This document shows, one piece after another, positions 54,684 to 64,000 of a stretch of DNA of 64,000 bases. The position numbers were made by a program, and so were the translations under genes. Source of the stretch: Microbispora sp. ZYX-F-249 (GTDB lineage Bacteria; Actinomycetota; Actinomycetes; Streptosporangiales; Streptosporangiaceae); assembly GCF_039649665.1 (NCBI RefSeq), contig NZ_JBDJAW010000004.1:248001-312000 (forward strand), written 5' to 3'. The notes under the pieces are model-generated. The model saw nothing but the letters and a program-made list of their open reading frames with translations, made no database searches and was not told the origin of the DNA. Numbering within the stretch: the first letter of the stretch is position 1; the number at the start of each line of letters is the position of its first letter.

Positions 54684-55847
54684 CTACGGCATGGGGTCCA
54701 GCCCGTGGAAGGGGAACACCGCCTTCCTGGTCGCGATGACGGCCCGGTCGACGGCGTCGGCTGGATCGTACCCTTCCGAAATGTCACGCCATTGCGGATG
54801 CCGTCCGTCCGTCATCCGCAGCGGCGGGATCTCCCCGGTGCGCTCCCGCACGAAGGTACGCCAGGTCTCCGGGGTCTCGGCCGACGGTTCGACGGGGCGT
54901 CCCACCGCCTCGGCGATCAGGTGGGTCCACGCCCGCGGGACGACCTGGACCAGCTCGTATCCTCCGCCGCCCACCGCGATCCACCGGCCCCCGGCGGTCT
55001 CGTGGGCCAGCCGGTGCAGCGCGGCGTACGCCGTGCGTTGCCCGTCGAGGCTGAGCATGAGGTGGGCCAGCGGGTCGAGGGCGTGGCTGTCGCAGCCCTG
55101 CTGGGTGACCAGGATCTGCGGCTGGAAATGCCGCAGCAGCGGCGGGACCACCGCGTGGAAGGCGCGCAGCCACCCGGCGTCGCCGCACCCGGCCGGCAGC
55201 GCGACGTTGACCGCCGTGCCCTCCGCGCCGGTCTCCTGGGGAAAGCCGGTGCCGGGGAACAGCGTGCGGGGGCTCTCGTGCAGGCTGATCGTGAGCACCC
55301 TCGGGTCGTCGTAGAACGCCGTCTGCACGCCGTCGCCGTGGTGCACGTCCACGTCCACGTACGCGATCCTCGTCGCGCCCTGCGCCAGCAGCCACGCGAT
55401 GGCGACGGCCGGGTCGTTGTAGACGCAGAAGCCGCTGGCGGCGCCGGGCATGGCGTGGTGCAGCCCGCCGGCGACGTTGACCGCGTGCTCGGCCTCACCC
55501 GTCCACACCGCCCTGGCGGCGGCCAGCGTCGCCCCCGTGACCAGGGCGGAGGCCTCGTGGACGCCCACGAAGGCGGGATTGTCCTCGGTGCCGAGCCCGT
55601 GGCGCAGGTCCGGGCGGCCGTCCTTGGAGACGTTCTTGACCGCCTCGATGTAGTCCCGGTGGTGCACCAGCGCGATCTCGTCCTCGGTCGCGGGGACGCA
55701 GCCGGTCATCTCGGCGGCGTCGAGCACGCCCAGGTCACGGGCGAGCGCCATGGTGAGCTCGACGCGTACGGGCGCGAGCGGATGGCCGGGCCCGAAATCG
55801 TAAGAAACCAGAGCGTCGTTCCAAACCACCCGCACCGCCTGACTCAT
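54684..55847 (-). CDS. acuC: Histone deacetylase family / acetoin utilization protein AcuC
   Basis: A 387-residue zinc deacetylase of the arginase/deacetylase fold. HHAMPGAASGFCVYNDPAVAI, IAYVDVDVHHGDGVQ and ISLHESPRTLFPGTG hold the catalytic histidines and zinc ligands (DVDVHHGDG). The family removes acetyl groups from lysines such as that of acetyl-CoA synthetase. It lies 46 bases upstream of the phosphatase-like gene on the same strand. Confidence 0.94.
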   Translation of the reverse strand: MSQAVRVVWNDALVSYDFGPGHPLAPVRVELTMALARDLGVLDAAEMTGCVPATEDEIALVHHRDYIEAVKNVSKDGRPDLRHGLGTEDNPAFVGVHEASALVTGATLAAARAVWTGEAEHAVNVAGGLHHAMPGAASGFCVYNDPAVAIAWLLAQGATRIAYVDVDVHHGDGVQTAFYDDPRVLTISLHESPRTLFPGTGFPQETGAEGTAVNVALPAGCGDAGWLRAFHAVVPPLLRHFQPQILVTQQGCDSHALDPLAHLMLSLDGQRTAYAALHRLAHETAGGRWIAVGGGGYELVQVVPRAWTHLIAEAVGRPVEPSAETPETWRTFVRERTGEIPPLRMTDGRHPQWRDISEGYDPADAVDRAVIATRKAVFPFHGLDPMP

Positions 55848-55939
55848 GCCGCGACGCTACCGCACGGCCGGTCGCGGACGACCATACGGGCGTCGCGGAC
55901 CGTGACGACGTCGATCCGCGTCGGCCCTCGCCGGTGGAC

Positions 55940-57120
55940 TCAGTCTGCGCGGAGGGCGACGACGGGGTCGAGCCCGGCCGCGCGCCGGGCGGGGGCCACG
56001 CCGAAGAAGACGCCCACGGCCGCGGAGACCCCGAAGGCGAGCGCGATCGACCACCAGGTGATCGACGCGGGCACCGGCGAGACCGTCCGGATCAGCAGTG
56101 CCCCGCCGACGCCGGTCAGGATGCCGATCACGCCGCCGATCGTGGTCAGCAGCACGGCCTCGATCAGGAACTGCCCGAGGATGTCCCGGCCGCGGGCGCC
56201 GAGCGCCTTGCGCAGGCCGATCTCCTTGGTCCGCTCCCTGACGCTGACCAGCATGATGTTGGACACGCCGACGCCGCCGACCAGCAGTGAGATCCCCGCG
56301 ATGGCCGCCAGCACGCCGGTCAGCATGCCGAGGACCGTGCCGATCGTGCCGAGGAGCTGGGTCTGCGTGACGGCGGAGAACCTCTCCCCCGGGTAGCGGG
56401 CGTCCAGGGCGGCCACGACCCGCTGCCGCAGCGGTTCGATCTCGTCCGGTCCGGAGGCGCCGACGGCGATGCCGTTGATCCTCGGCAGCCCGATCAGCCG
56501 CTGGGCGGTGGTGACCGGCAGGTGCACCTCCTGGTCCCGCGCCACCCCGAACGTGGACCCGACGGTCTCGTAGACGCCGATCACCCGGAACCGCACCCCG
56601 GCGATCGTGACCTGGCGGCCGATCGGGTCGACGTCGCCGAACAGCTTGGCCGCGACCTCCGCGCCGAGGATCGCCACCCGCCGCCGCGTGTCCACGTCGG
56701 TCTCGGTGAGGTAGCGGCCCCGGCGCAGCGGGCGGTCGAACACGTGGGGCATGTTCTCGTCCGTCCCGGTCAGCGTCGCGAACACCTCCACGCGCCCCAC
56801 CCGGACCGGCTCGCCGGAGTTCACCGCCACCGTCACCTTCGACGGGTCGCCGACCACGCGCCGCACGTACGCGACGTCCGCCAGGTCGAGGCGGCTCTGC
56901 GTGGGGGCCGCGCCCAGCCCCACCTGGCCGGGGACCACGAGGATGATGTTGCTGCCGAGCCCCGCGATCTCGCTTTCCACGGCGTTCTTGGCGCCGGTGC
57001 CGACGGCGACGAGGATCACGACCGAGAGCACGCCGATGATCACGCCGAGCATGGTCAGCATGCTGCGCAGCCGGTTGACCCGCAGCGCCTCGACCGCCAG
57101 CCGCAGCGCCTCGGCGGTCC

Positions 57121-57124
<4 letters not shown>
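55940..57124 (-). CDS. ABC transporter permease, MacB/FtsX type
   Basis: A 394-residue permease: one N-terminal helix (LTMLGVIIGVLSVVILVAVG, about 20-40), a large extracytoplasmic MacB_PCD domain, then three C-terminal helices (LTGVLAAIAGISLLVGGVGV, LIEAVLLTTIGGVIGILTGVGGALLI, ITWWSIALAFGVSAAVGVFFGV). SVRERTKEIGLRKALGA is the coupling segment. It starts at GTG 57124, overlapping the ATPase stop as GTGA. With the next two genes it forms a MacA/MacB-like export or envelope-stress system. Confidence 0.93.
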
Positions 57125-57899
<775 letters not shown>

Positions 57900-57903
<4 letters not shown>

Positions 57904-59297
57904 GACAGGGACTGGCCGGGGCGTACGGCGTCGGCGCCCCTGACCACCACCTGCTCGCCCGCGGACACCCCGCTCAGGATCTCCACGACCGCGTCGCCCT
58001 GCGCGCCCAGCCGCACGACCCGCCGCTCCGCCCTGCCGCCGCGCACCGCCCACACGATCGTCTCCCGGCCACTCGTCACGATCGCCGACGCGGGCACGGC
58101 GGTCGCGTTCTCCGACCGTCGTACGGCCAGCCGCACGACGGCGCTCATTCCCGGCTTGGGCGCGGGGGCCGCGCCGCCGTCGTCGTAGGAGCCCCGGCCC
58201 AGTCGTAGCCGTACGGGATAGCTGACGCCGCCGGTCGCGCCCTCCTTGGGCGTGACCCCGACGCCCGTCACGGTGGCGGTGTAGGTCCCGCCGGTCACCG
58301 CGTCGAACTCGGCCTCGGCCCGCGTGCCCTCGCGGACCAGCAGCACGTCGGTCTCGTCCACGTCGGCGGACAGCGTGAGCACGGACACGTCGGTCACCGT
58401 GGCGATCGGGTCTCCGGCGGCCACCGGGACGCCGGTGGCGATCGTCCCGCCGGAACGGCCCGCGGGAGCGGCCGCCGCCGCTCCCGCCTGACCCGCCAGC
58501 CCGGCCGGCAGCTGCGAGACCAGCGCGCCGAGGCCGGCCGCGCCGCCAGCGGACGACGCGCCGCCGAGCGTGACCACCCCGCCGAAGGGCGCCCTGACGA
58601 CCAGGGCGTCCACGGTCTGCTCGGCCGCGCGCACGGCCGCCCTGGTCTGGGACCTCGACGCCGCCCGCAGCGACTCCATCGACGCGCTCAGCCCGCTCAG
58701 CCCCGCACTGACCTGGCCGCTCACCTGCGACAGGCTCCGGCCGACCGAGCGGGTGAGCCCGTCGAGCACCTCGCCCAGCGCCCGGCGCTGCGCTCGCTGA
58801 CGCCGCTCGGCGGCGTCGATGGCGGCCAGCAGCCGGGTCCGGGCCGTGCGGTCGCCGATCGACCTGGCGGCCTTCCTCGCCCGGGCGAAGGACCGGGCGA
58901 CGTGGGCGTCGAGCGAGGCGGGCAGGCGCAAGGGCGGCAGCCGTACGCTCGCCGGGGACCCGCCCGCGCCGCCGAAGGAGACCGGGCGGGCGGCCTGCCG
59001 GTCGGCCTTCCGCGCGGCCGAAAGCTGCTGCCTGGCCTGGGGAGAGCTGATCCTGGCGAGGATCTGGCCCTTCTTCACCGTGTCGCCGTCCTGGACGTAC
59101 AGGCGGGCGACCGTGCCCGGGGCGGGGGCGGTCAGCGTGGCCGTCGCACGCGCGCCCACCGTCGCCGGGGCCTCGACGACCTCGCTGACGGTGGTCCTGG
59201 TGACCGTAGCCACCTGGGTTTTCCGGGGTTCCGGCGACGAGCACCCGGCGGCGAGCAGAACGGCGAGAAGCGGGATGATCCCGCGACGGGACACCAC
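57900..59297 (-). CDS. Membrane-fusion (HlyD/MacA-like) lipoprotein
   Basis: A 465-residue periplasmic-adaptor-type protein. A signal peptide ends in a lipobox (VLLAAGCSS), so it is probably lipid-anchored. TAPAPGTVARLYVQDGDTVKKGQILARI is the lipoyl-like hairpin half, and VVRAPFGGVVTLGG the second half; between them about 150 residues form an Ala/Arg-rich helical hairpin. A beta-barrel domain and a MacA-type C-terminal part (VPASAIVTSGRETIVWAV) follow. GTG 59297 or 59294 is the start. Confidence 0.9.
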
Positions 59298-59359
59298 CGG
59301 CCAATGGTAAAGCGATGGTCGACGTCCGTCCCGGAGACGCCGGTCCGGCGCGGAAACCG

Positions 59360-59405
59360 GTATGTCAGCCGGCGGCGCGGAACCGCCGTATGTCAGCCGG
59401 CGGCG
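59360..59405. repeat. Direct duplication at the proC 3' end
   Basis: GTATGTCAGCCGGCGGCG occurs at 59360-59377 and again at 59388-59405 (28-base period). The second copy contains the proC stop codon, so the last codons of proC have been duplicated into the gap. CGGCGG-CGCGGAA-CCGCCG at 59370-59388 can form a short hairpin. Confidence 0.7.
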
Positions 59406-60187
59406 AGGCGGCGGCTGCGCTCGCAGGCGGCCTCGATCGCGTCGAGGAACGCGGCCCGCACCTTGTGGCGCTCCAGCTCGGCGATGGCGGCGATCGTGGT
59501 CCCTCCGGGCGAGGTCACGCCCTCGCGCAGGATCACCGGGTGCTCCCCGGAGTCGCGCAGCATGATCGCGGCGCCGACGATCGACTGGGTGACCATGTCG
59601 AGAGCGGCGGCGCGCGGCATGCCCAGCAGGATGCCGGCGTCGACCATGGCCTCGACCAGGTAGAAGAAGTACGCCGGGCCGCTGCCGGACAGCGCGGTGG
59701 CGGCGTCCTGCTGCTTCTCGGGGATGCGCAGCACCTTGCCCACCGGGCTGAGCAGCGCCTCGGTGCGCTTGAGGTGCTCCTCGGAGGCGTGGGCCCCGGC
59801 CGAGATGACGCTCATGGCCTCGTCGACCAGGACGGGCGTGTTGGACATGACCCGCACGACCGCGACGCCGTCGCCGAGCCGCGCCTCCACGAACGCCGTC
59901 GTGATGCCGGCGGCCACCGAGATCACCAGCCGGTCGGCGGCCACGTGCGGGGCGATCTCGGTCAGCAGCGCGTCCATGTCCTGCGGCTTGACCGCGAGGA
60001 TGATCGTCTCGGCCAGCTTGGCGGCCTCGGCGTTGCCCGCGACCCGCACGCCGTACCGCTCGCGCAGCGCCTCGGCCCGCTCGGGCCTGCGGGCCGTCGC
60101 CACGATCTCCTCGGGTCGCAGACCGGCGCGTACCAGCCCGGAGAGCAGGGCCTCGCCCATCTTGCCGGTCCCGAGAATCGCGATCAT
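59393..60187 (-). CDS. proC: Pyrroline-5-carboxylate reductase
   Basis: A 264-residue enzyme for the last step of proline synthesis. MIAILGTGKMGEALLSGLVRAG is the NAD(P)H-binding start. ILAVKPQDMDALL, ALSGSGPAYFFYLVEAM and LREGVTSPGGTTIAAIAELE are the family signatures, including the substrate-binding Ser/Thr residues. GAGGTGCAGGA precedes ATG 60187. Confidence 0.97.
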   Translation of the reverse strand: MIAILGTGKMGEALLSGLVRAGLRPEEIVATARRPERAEALRERYGVRVAGNAEAAKLAETIILAVKPQDMDALLTEIAPHVAADRLVISVAAGITTAFVEARLGDGVAVVRVMSNTPVLVDEAMSVISAGAHASEEHLKRTEALLSPVGKVLRIPEKQQDAATALSGSGPAYFFYLVEAMVDAGILLGMPRAAALDMVTQSIVGAAIMLRDSGEHPVILREGVTSPGGTTIAAIAELERHKVRAAFLDAIEAACERSRRLAAG

Positions 60188-60270
60188 TCCTGCACCTCTT
60201 CTGGGCTCCGCCGGGATCTCCACGCAGCTTACCGACCTCGCGGGACGGAGCCGAACCCGCCGGCCGACGG

Positions 60271-61035
60271 TCAGGAGGTCCGGCGGCGCAGCGTGGCGGC
60301 GCCGAGCAGGAGGGCGAGCACGGCCGACCCCGCCACCACCAGCACGTCGCGCCAGAACTCGCCGCCCGGATCGGCGTCCGCGACCGCGTGCGCCATCGCC
60401 TCGATCGCGTACGACATGGGTAACACGTTGGAGATCCATTCGAGCACGGTCGCCATCTGCCCGCGCGGCACGAGGATCCCCCCGAGCAGGATCTGGGGAA
60501 GCATGACGATCGGCATGAACTGCACGGCCTGGAACTCCGTACGGGCGAACGCGCTGCACAGCAGACCGAGCGCGGTGCCGAGCAGGGCGTTGAGCAGCGC
60601 GACGAGCACCAGCGGCCACAGCGGGCCCGGCAGGTCCAGGCCCAGCCAGGTGAGGGAGACGGCCAGTGCCAGCGCCACCTGGGCGCACGCCGCCAGTCCG
60701 AACGCGAGGCCGTACCCGAGGAGGAGGTCGAGCCGGCCGAGCGGCATCGCCATGAGCCGCTCCAGCGTCCCCGACGTGCGCTCGCGCAGGGTGGCGATCG
60801 AGGTGATGAGGAACATGACCAGGAAGGGGAAGACGCACAGCAGGATCGGCGCCCAGCGGCCGAAGGCCCGCTCGTCGTCCATCACGTAGTAGAGCAGGAT
60901 CATCACCAGCGTCGGCACGAGCACCATCAGCGCGACCGTGCGCCGGTCGTGGCGGAGCTGCGTCGTGATCCGCCGGGCCGTGGCGAGGGTGATCGCGACG
61001 CTGCGTCCCCTGAATCGCTCGCTCCGCTCGCTCAT
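60271..61035 (-). CDS. ABC-2 type transporter permease
   Basis: A 254-residue permease with six predicted helices. LERLMAMPLGRLDLLLGY is the conserved ABC-2 segment after a RERTSGT motif, and FMPIVMLPQILLGGILVPRGQM the second signature. The first residues MSERSERF derive from a repeat-like GAGCGAGCGGAGCGAG sequence. ATG 61035 overlaps the ATPase stop as ATGA. With the ATPase it forms a drug- or lipid-type exporter of unknown cargo. Confidence 0.93.
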   Translation of the reverse strand: MSERSERFRGRSVAITLATARRITTQLRHDRRTVALMVLVPTLVMILLYYVMDDERAFGRWAPILLCVFPFLVMFLITSIATLRERTSGTLERLMAMPLGRLDLLLGYGLAFGLAACAQVALALAVSLTWLGLDLPGPLWPLVLVALLNALLGTALGLLCSAFARTEFQAVQFMPIVMLPQILLGGILVPRGQMATVLEWISNVLPMSYAIEAMAHAVADADPGGEFWRDVLVVAGSAVLALLLGAATLRRRTS

Positions 61036-61760
61036 GCCGCCGCCCTCTCCTCGATCAGGCGCAGGAACGCCTCCTCCAGGTCCGTCGTACGCGTGTGCGC
61101 GCGCAGGCCGCCGGGGGTGTCGTCGGCGAGGATCTCCCCCTGGCGCAGCACGATCAGCCGCTCGCACCGCGCCGCCTCGTCCATGACATGGCTGGAGACC
61201 AGGATCGTGGTGCCGCCCTCGGCCAGGCGGTGGAAGAGCGTCCACAGCTCCTGCCGCAGCACGGGGTCGAGCCCGACCGTCGGCTCGTCGAGCACGAGCA
61301 GTTCCGGACGGCCGAGCAGCGCGACGGCGAGCCCGGCCCGGCCAAGCTGGCCGCCCGAGAGCGTGGACCCGAGCTGGTGGGCGGCGCCGGCGAGCCCGAC
61401 CTCCGTCAGCACCCGCTCGGGGTCGTCCTTCGGGGCGCCGAGCACGGCTCCGAAGTAGCGCAGGTTCTCCAGCACGGTCAGGTCGCGGTAGACGGCCGGG
61501 CTCTGGGTGGAGTAGCCGATCCTGCGCCGCAGGCCCGCGCTTCCGGCCGGCTCGCCGAGCACGCGCACCTCGCCGCCGCCGACGACCTGGACTCCCACGA
61601 TCGCCCGCATGAGCGTCGTCTTGCCGCAGCCGCTCGGTCCGAGCAGGCCGGTGACCTGTCCCCGGGGCACGTCGAAGGCGAGGCCGTGCAGGACCTCCAC
61701 CCCGCCCCTGGACACCCGCAGATCCCGTACGGAGATCGCGGGATCCGATAAATTCATCAT
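61032..61760 (-). CDS. ABC transporter ATP-binding protein (ABC-2 exporter)
   Basis: A 242-residue ATPase of the DrrA/CcmA type: Walker A GPSGCGKTT, signature LSGGQLGRAGLA, Walker B LLVLDEPTVGLDP, H-loop LVSSHVMDEA. The protein starts MMNLSDP; ATG 61760 or 61757. The start codons lie inside a palindrome, which suggests a leaderless or operator-overlapped transcript. Confidence 0.95.
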   Translation of the reverse strand: MMNLSDPAISVRDLRVSRGGVEVLHGLAFDVPRGQVTGLLGPSGCGKTTLMRAIVGVQVVGGGEVRVLGEPAGSAGLRRRIGYSTQSPAVYRDLTVLENLRYFGAVLGAPKDDPERVLTEVGLAGAAHQLGSTLSGGQLGRAGLAVALLGRPELLVLDEPTVGLDPVLRQELWTLFHRLAEGGTTILVSSHVMDEAARCERLIVLRQGEILADDTPGGLRAHTRTTDLEEAFLRLIEERAAA

Positions 61761-61768
61761 GTGATGAA
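61753..61768. promoter_or_regulatory. Palindrome overlapping the ABC exporter start codon
   Basis: TTCATCA-TG-TGATGAA (61753-61768) is an inverted repeat with perfect 7-bp arms in locally A/T-rich sequence, covering both possible ATG starts of the ABC ATPase gene. It is a candidate repressor operator (TetR- or GntR-size). No regulator gene lies beside it. Confidence 0.6.
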
Positions 61769-61914
61769 ATTAGCTTCCGGCGAGACGGCGCGTCAATGCA
61801 CCGCCCACACCGCCTGCGTGCAGGTGCGCGGACGGCTTCGGCGGGCGCGCGAGCACCTGCATGCTGGAAAAGCGGATTGTCCGCAGGAGCGCCGCATGGG
61901 TAACTTCGCGGCCT

Positions 61915-62424
61915 ATGACCCCGACGCTGCGTACCGAACGCCTGCTGCTGGAGCCGTACGCCCCCGAAGACGAGGAAGACTTCGTCACCCTGTTCCAGGA
62001 CCGGAGAGTGTCGCAGTGGATGGGCGACGGCCCCGCCACCGAGGCGGAGTGCCGCGCCCTGTTCGGACGGATCTTCACGAAGGTCTACGCCCAGGACTCG
62101 TTCGACGTCTGGGCCGTCCGCCGGAACGGCCGCTTCGCCGGGCACGCCGAGATCAAGCCGACGGACGTGGCGGACGGCTACGAGATCATCTACGCGCTGG
62201 CCCCCGGCATGTGGGGATCGGGCCTGGGGAGAGAACTGGCCCTGGCAATCGTCGCCTACGGCTTCGACGTCCTGGGGCTCACGGAGGTGTACGCCACCGT
62301 GGCGGCGCCGAACCTTGCCTCGCTGGCCGTTCTGGACAGGATCGGCTTCGAGCACGTCCGGGACATGACCGAGGACGACGGAGGCGTCACCCGCGTGCTG
62401 ACGCGCCGCCGGGACGCGCTGTGA
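61915..62424 (+). CDS. GNAT family N-acetyltransferase
   Basis: A 169-residue RimJ/RimL-type acetyltransferase: LRTERLLLEPYAPEDEEDFVTLFQD at the start, GYEIIYALAPGMWGSGLGRELALAIVAYGF containing the acetyl-CoA loop, and VYATVAAPNLASLAVLDRIGFEHVRD. The acceptor is unknown. MTPTLRTERL at ATG 61915 is the normal start; the frame is open 18 codons further. Divergent from the ABC exporter. Confidence 0.88.
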   Translation: MTPTLRTERLLLEPYAPEDEEDFVTLFQDRRVSQWMGDGPATEAECRALFGRIFTKVYAQDSFDVWAVRRNGRFAGHAEIKPTDVADGYEIIYALAPGMWGSGLGRELALAIVAYGFDVLGLTEVYATVAAPNLASLAVLDRIGFEHVRDMTEDDGGVTRVLTRRRDAL

Positions 62425-62498
62425 GGGCGCGCCTCGGGGCGATGCCCCGGCCGGTGAGGACAGGTGAACCGGGGGCTCTTCACAGCCGTGTAAGGGGC

Positions 62499-63026
62499 AT
62501 GAGAAAGCTCTGGCTCGTGGCCCTCCTGTTCCTGGCGGTCGCCTGCGGGGGGACCTCCTCCACCTCGGCCTCACCCGAACAGCCGGACGGCTCCCCCACC
62601 GGCGCCGAGGCCGGCCACGGCTCGCCCGCGGCGGCCTCGCCGTCCGGCGCTCCGAGCGGCGCTCCGGGCAGTGCTCCGGGCGGTGCTCCGGGCGGTGCTC
62701 CGGGCAGTACTCCGAGCGGCGCCCCCTCTCCGGTGACCCCGGCCGGGCCCACTCTGAACCCGCGCAAGGTGCCGTGGGAGAGTGCGACTCCCACCGGCGA
62801 CGGCCGGTCCCTGGACGTGGTGTGGTGGTCGGGCGTGGAGCCCTGCAACGTGCTCGACCGCGTCGAGGTGACCGAGACGGCGCGCGAGGTCACCGTCACG
62901 CTGTACGAGGGGCAGGACCGGCGCTCGCCCGACGCCATGTGCATCGCGATCGCGGTACTCAAGAGCACGAAGGTGCAGCTCAAGGCACCCCTCGACGGCC
63001 GGAAGGTCGTGGACGGCGCCAAGTAG
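62499..63026 (+). CDS. Putative secreted lipoprotein with Gly/Ala/Pro repeat
   Basis: A 175-residue exported protein: MRKLWLVALLFLAVACGG is a signal peptide with lipobox (LAVAC). A linker of about 55 residues contains a GAPS/GAPG repeat. A compact C-terminal domain of about 85 residues follows, with two cysteines (EPCNVLDRVEV and DAMCIAIAV) that probably form a disulfide. No function is recognised; the fold resembles small beta domains of other actinobacterial lipoproteins. AAGGGGC lies very close to the ATG. Confidence 0.75.
   Translation: MRKLWLVALLFLAVACGGTSSTSASPEQPDGSPTGAEAGHGSPAAASPSGAPSGAPGSAPGGAPGGAPGSTPSGAPSPVTPAGPTLNPRKVPWESATPTGDGRSLDVVWWSGVEPCNVLDRVEVTETAREVTVTLYEGQDRRSPDAMCIAIAVLKSTKVQLKAPLDGRKVVDGAK
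62646..62717. repeat. 12-bp tandem repeat in lipoprotein linker
   Basis: Six units of about GGTGCTCCGGGC (62646-62717) encode the GAPG/SAPG/STPS linker of the lipoprotein. Third-position and first-position variants show it is partly decayed. Confidence 0.8.

Positions 63027-64000
<974 letters not shown>

Overview
The window is chromosomal DNA of a very GC-rich, sporulating actinomycete. It carries orthologues of actinobacterial developmental regulators (BldC, the BldN sigma factor with a DUF5667 anti-sigma factor, a BdtA-like HTH protein), a 14-gene nuo operon, menaquinone enzymes, Rex, the tiny ribosomal protein bS22 and dnaK preceded by HspR-type (HAIR) operators. The kinase architecture and gene neighbourhoods suggest a Streptosporangiales-type genome (Nonomuraea, Streptosporangium, Microbispora or relatives), but genus is an inference. 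No rRNA, tRNA, CRISPR, insertion sequence or phage gene was seen. GTG starts and 4-nt stop/start overlaps are frequent.

Layout. 1-3.3 kb: accessory genes (F420-type oxidoreductase, Rrf2 regulator divergent from an NmrA-like reductase, a lipoprotein). 3.4-22.2 kb, all on the minus strand: menG, a geranylgeranyl-reductase-family (MenJ-like) flavoprotein, nuoA to nuoN, and a polyprenyl diphosphate synthase. This unit makes the quinone and the main enzyme that reduces it. An 18-bp Rex operator lies in front of the reductase-nuo part. 22.2-26 kb: a secreted propeller protein, a DUF4229 protein, bldC, an anthrax-lethal-factor-like metallopeptidase with an abutting small gene, and a PLDc_N membrane protein. 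26.1-31 kb: system II cytochrome c biogenesis (ccsB, resB, ccdA, tlpA) plus a histidine phosphatase. 31-36 kb: two LysR/transporter modules and a Uma2 protein that look inserted between the ccs block and hemL.

36-43.7 kb: tetrapyrrole synthesis (hemL, then rex-hemA-hemC-hemD-hemB) with a small Prim-Pol-like gene between. A second Rex-like operator precedes rex and a divergent glutaredoxin gene, so NADH/NAD+ sensing plausibly couples haem supply to complex I. 44-53.6 kb: a membrane/ABM fusion, bldN and rsbN, HAD phosphatase, alpha/beta hydrolase, Ser/Thr kinase, acyltransferase, epimerase, bS22 and the BdtA-like gene. 53.8-61.8 kb: a phosphatase-like protein, AcuC, a MacAB-type exporter, proC and an ABC-2 exporter. 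61.9-64 kb: GNAT, a lipoprotein, and the 5' part of dnaK, cut by the window end.

Most of the window is core housekeeping. The least ordinary items are the lethal-factor-like metallopeptidase next to bldC, the two Rex operators, an unannotated 40-residue ORF between a LysR gene and its transporter, repeat elements inside the nuo operon, and several palindromes placed at start codons.
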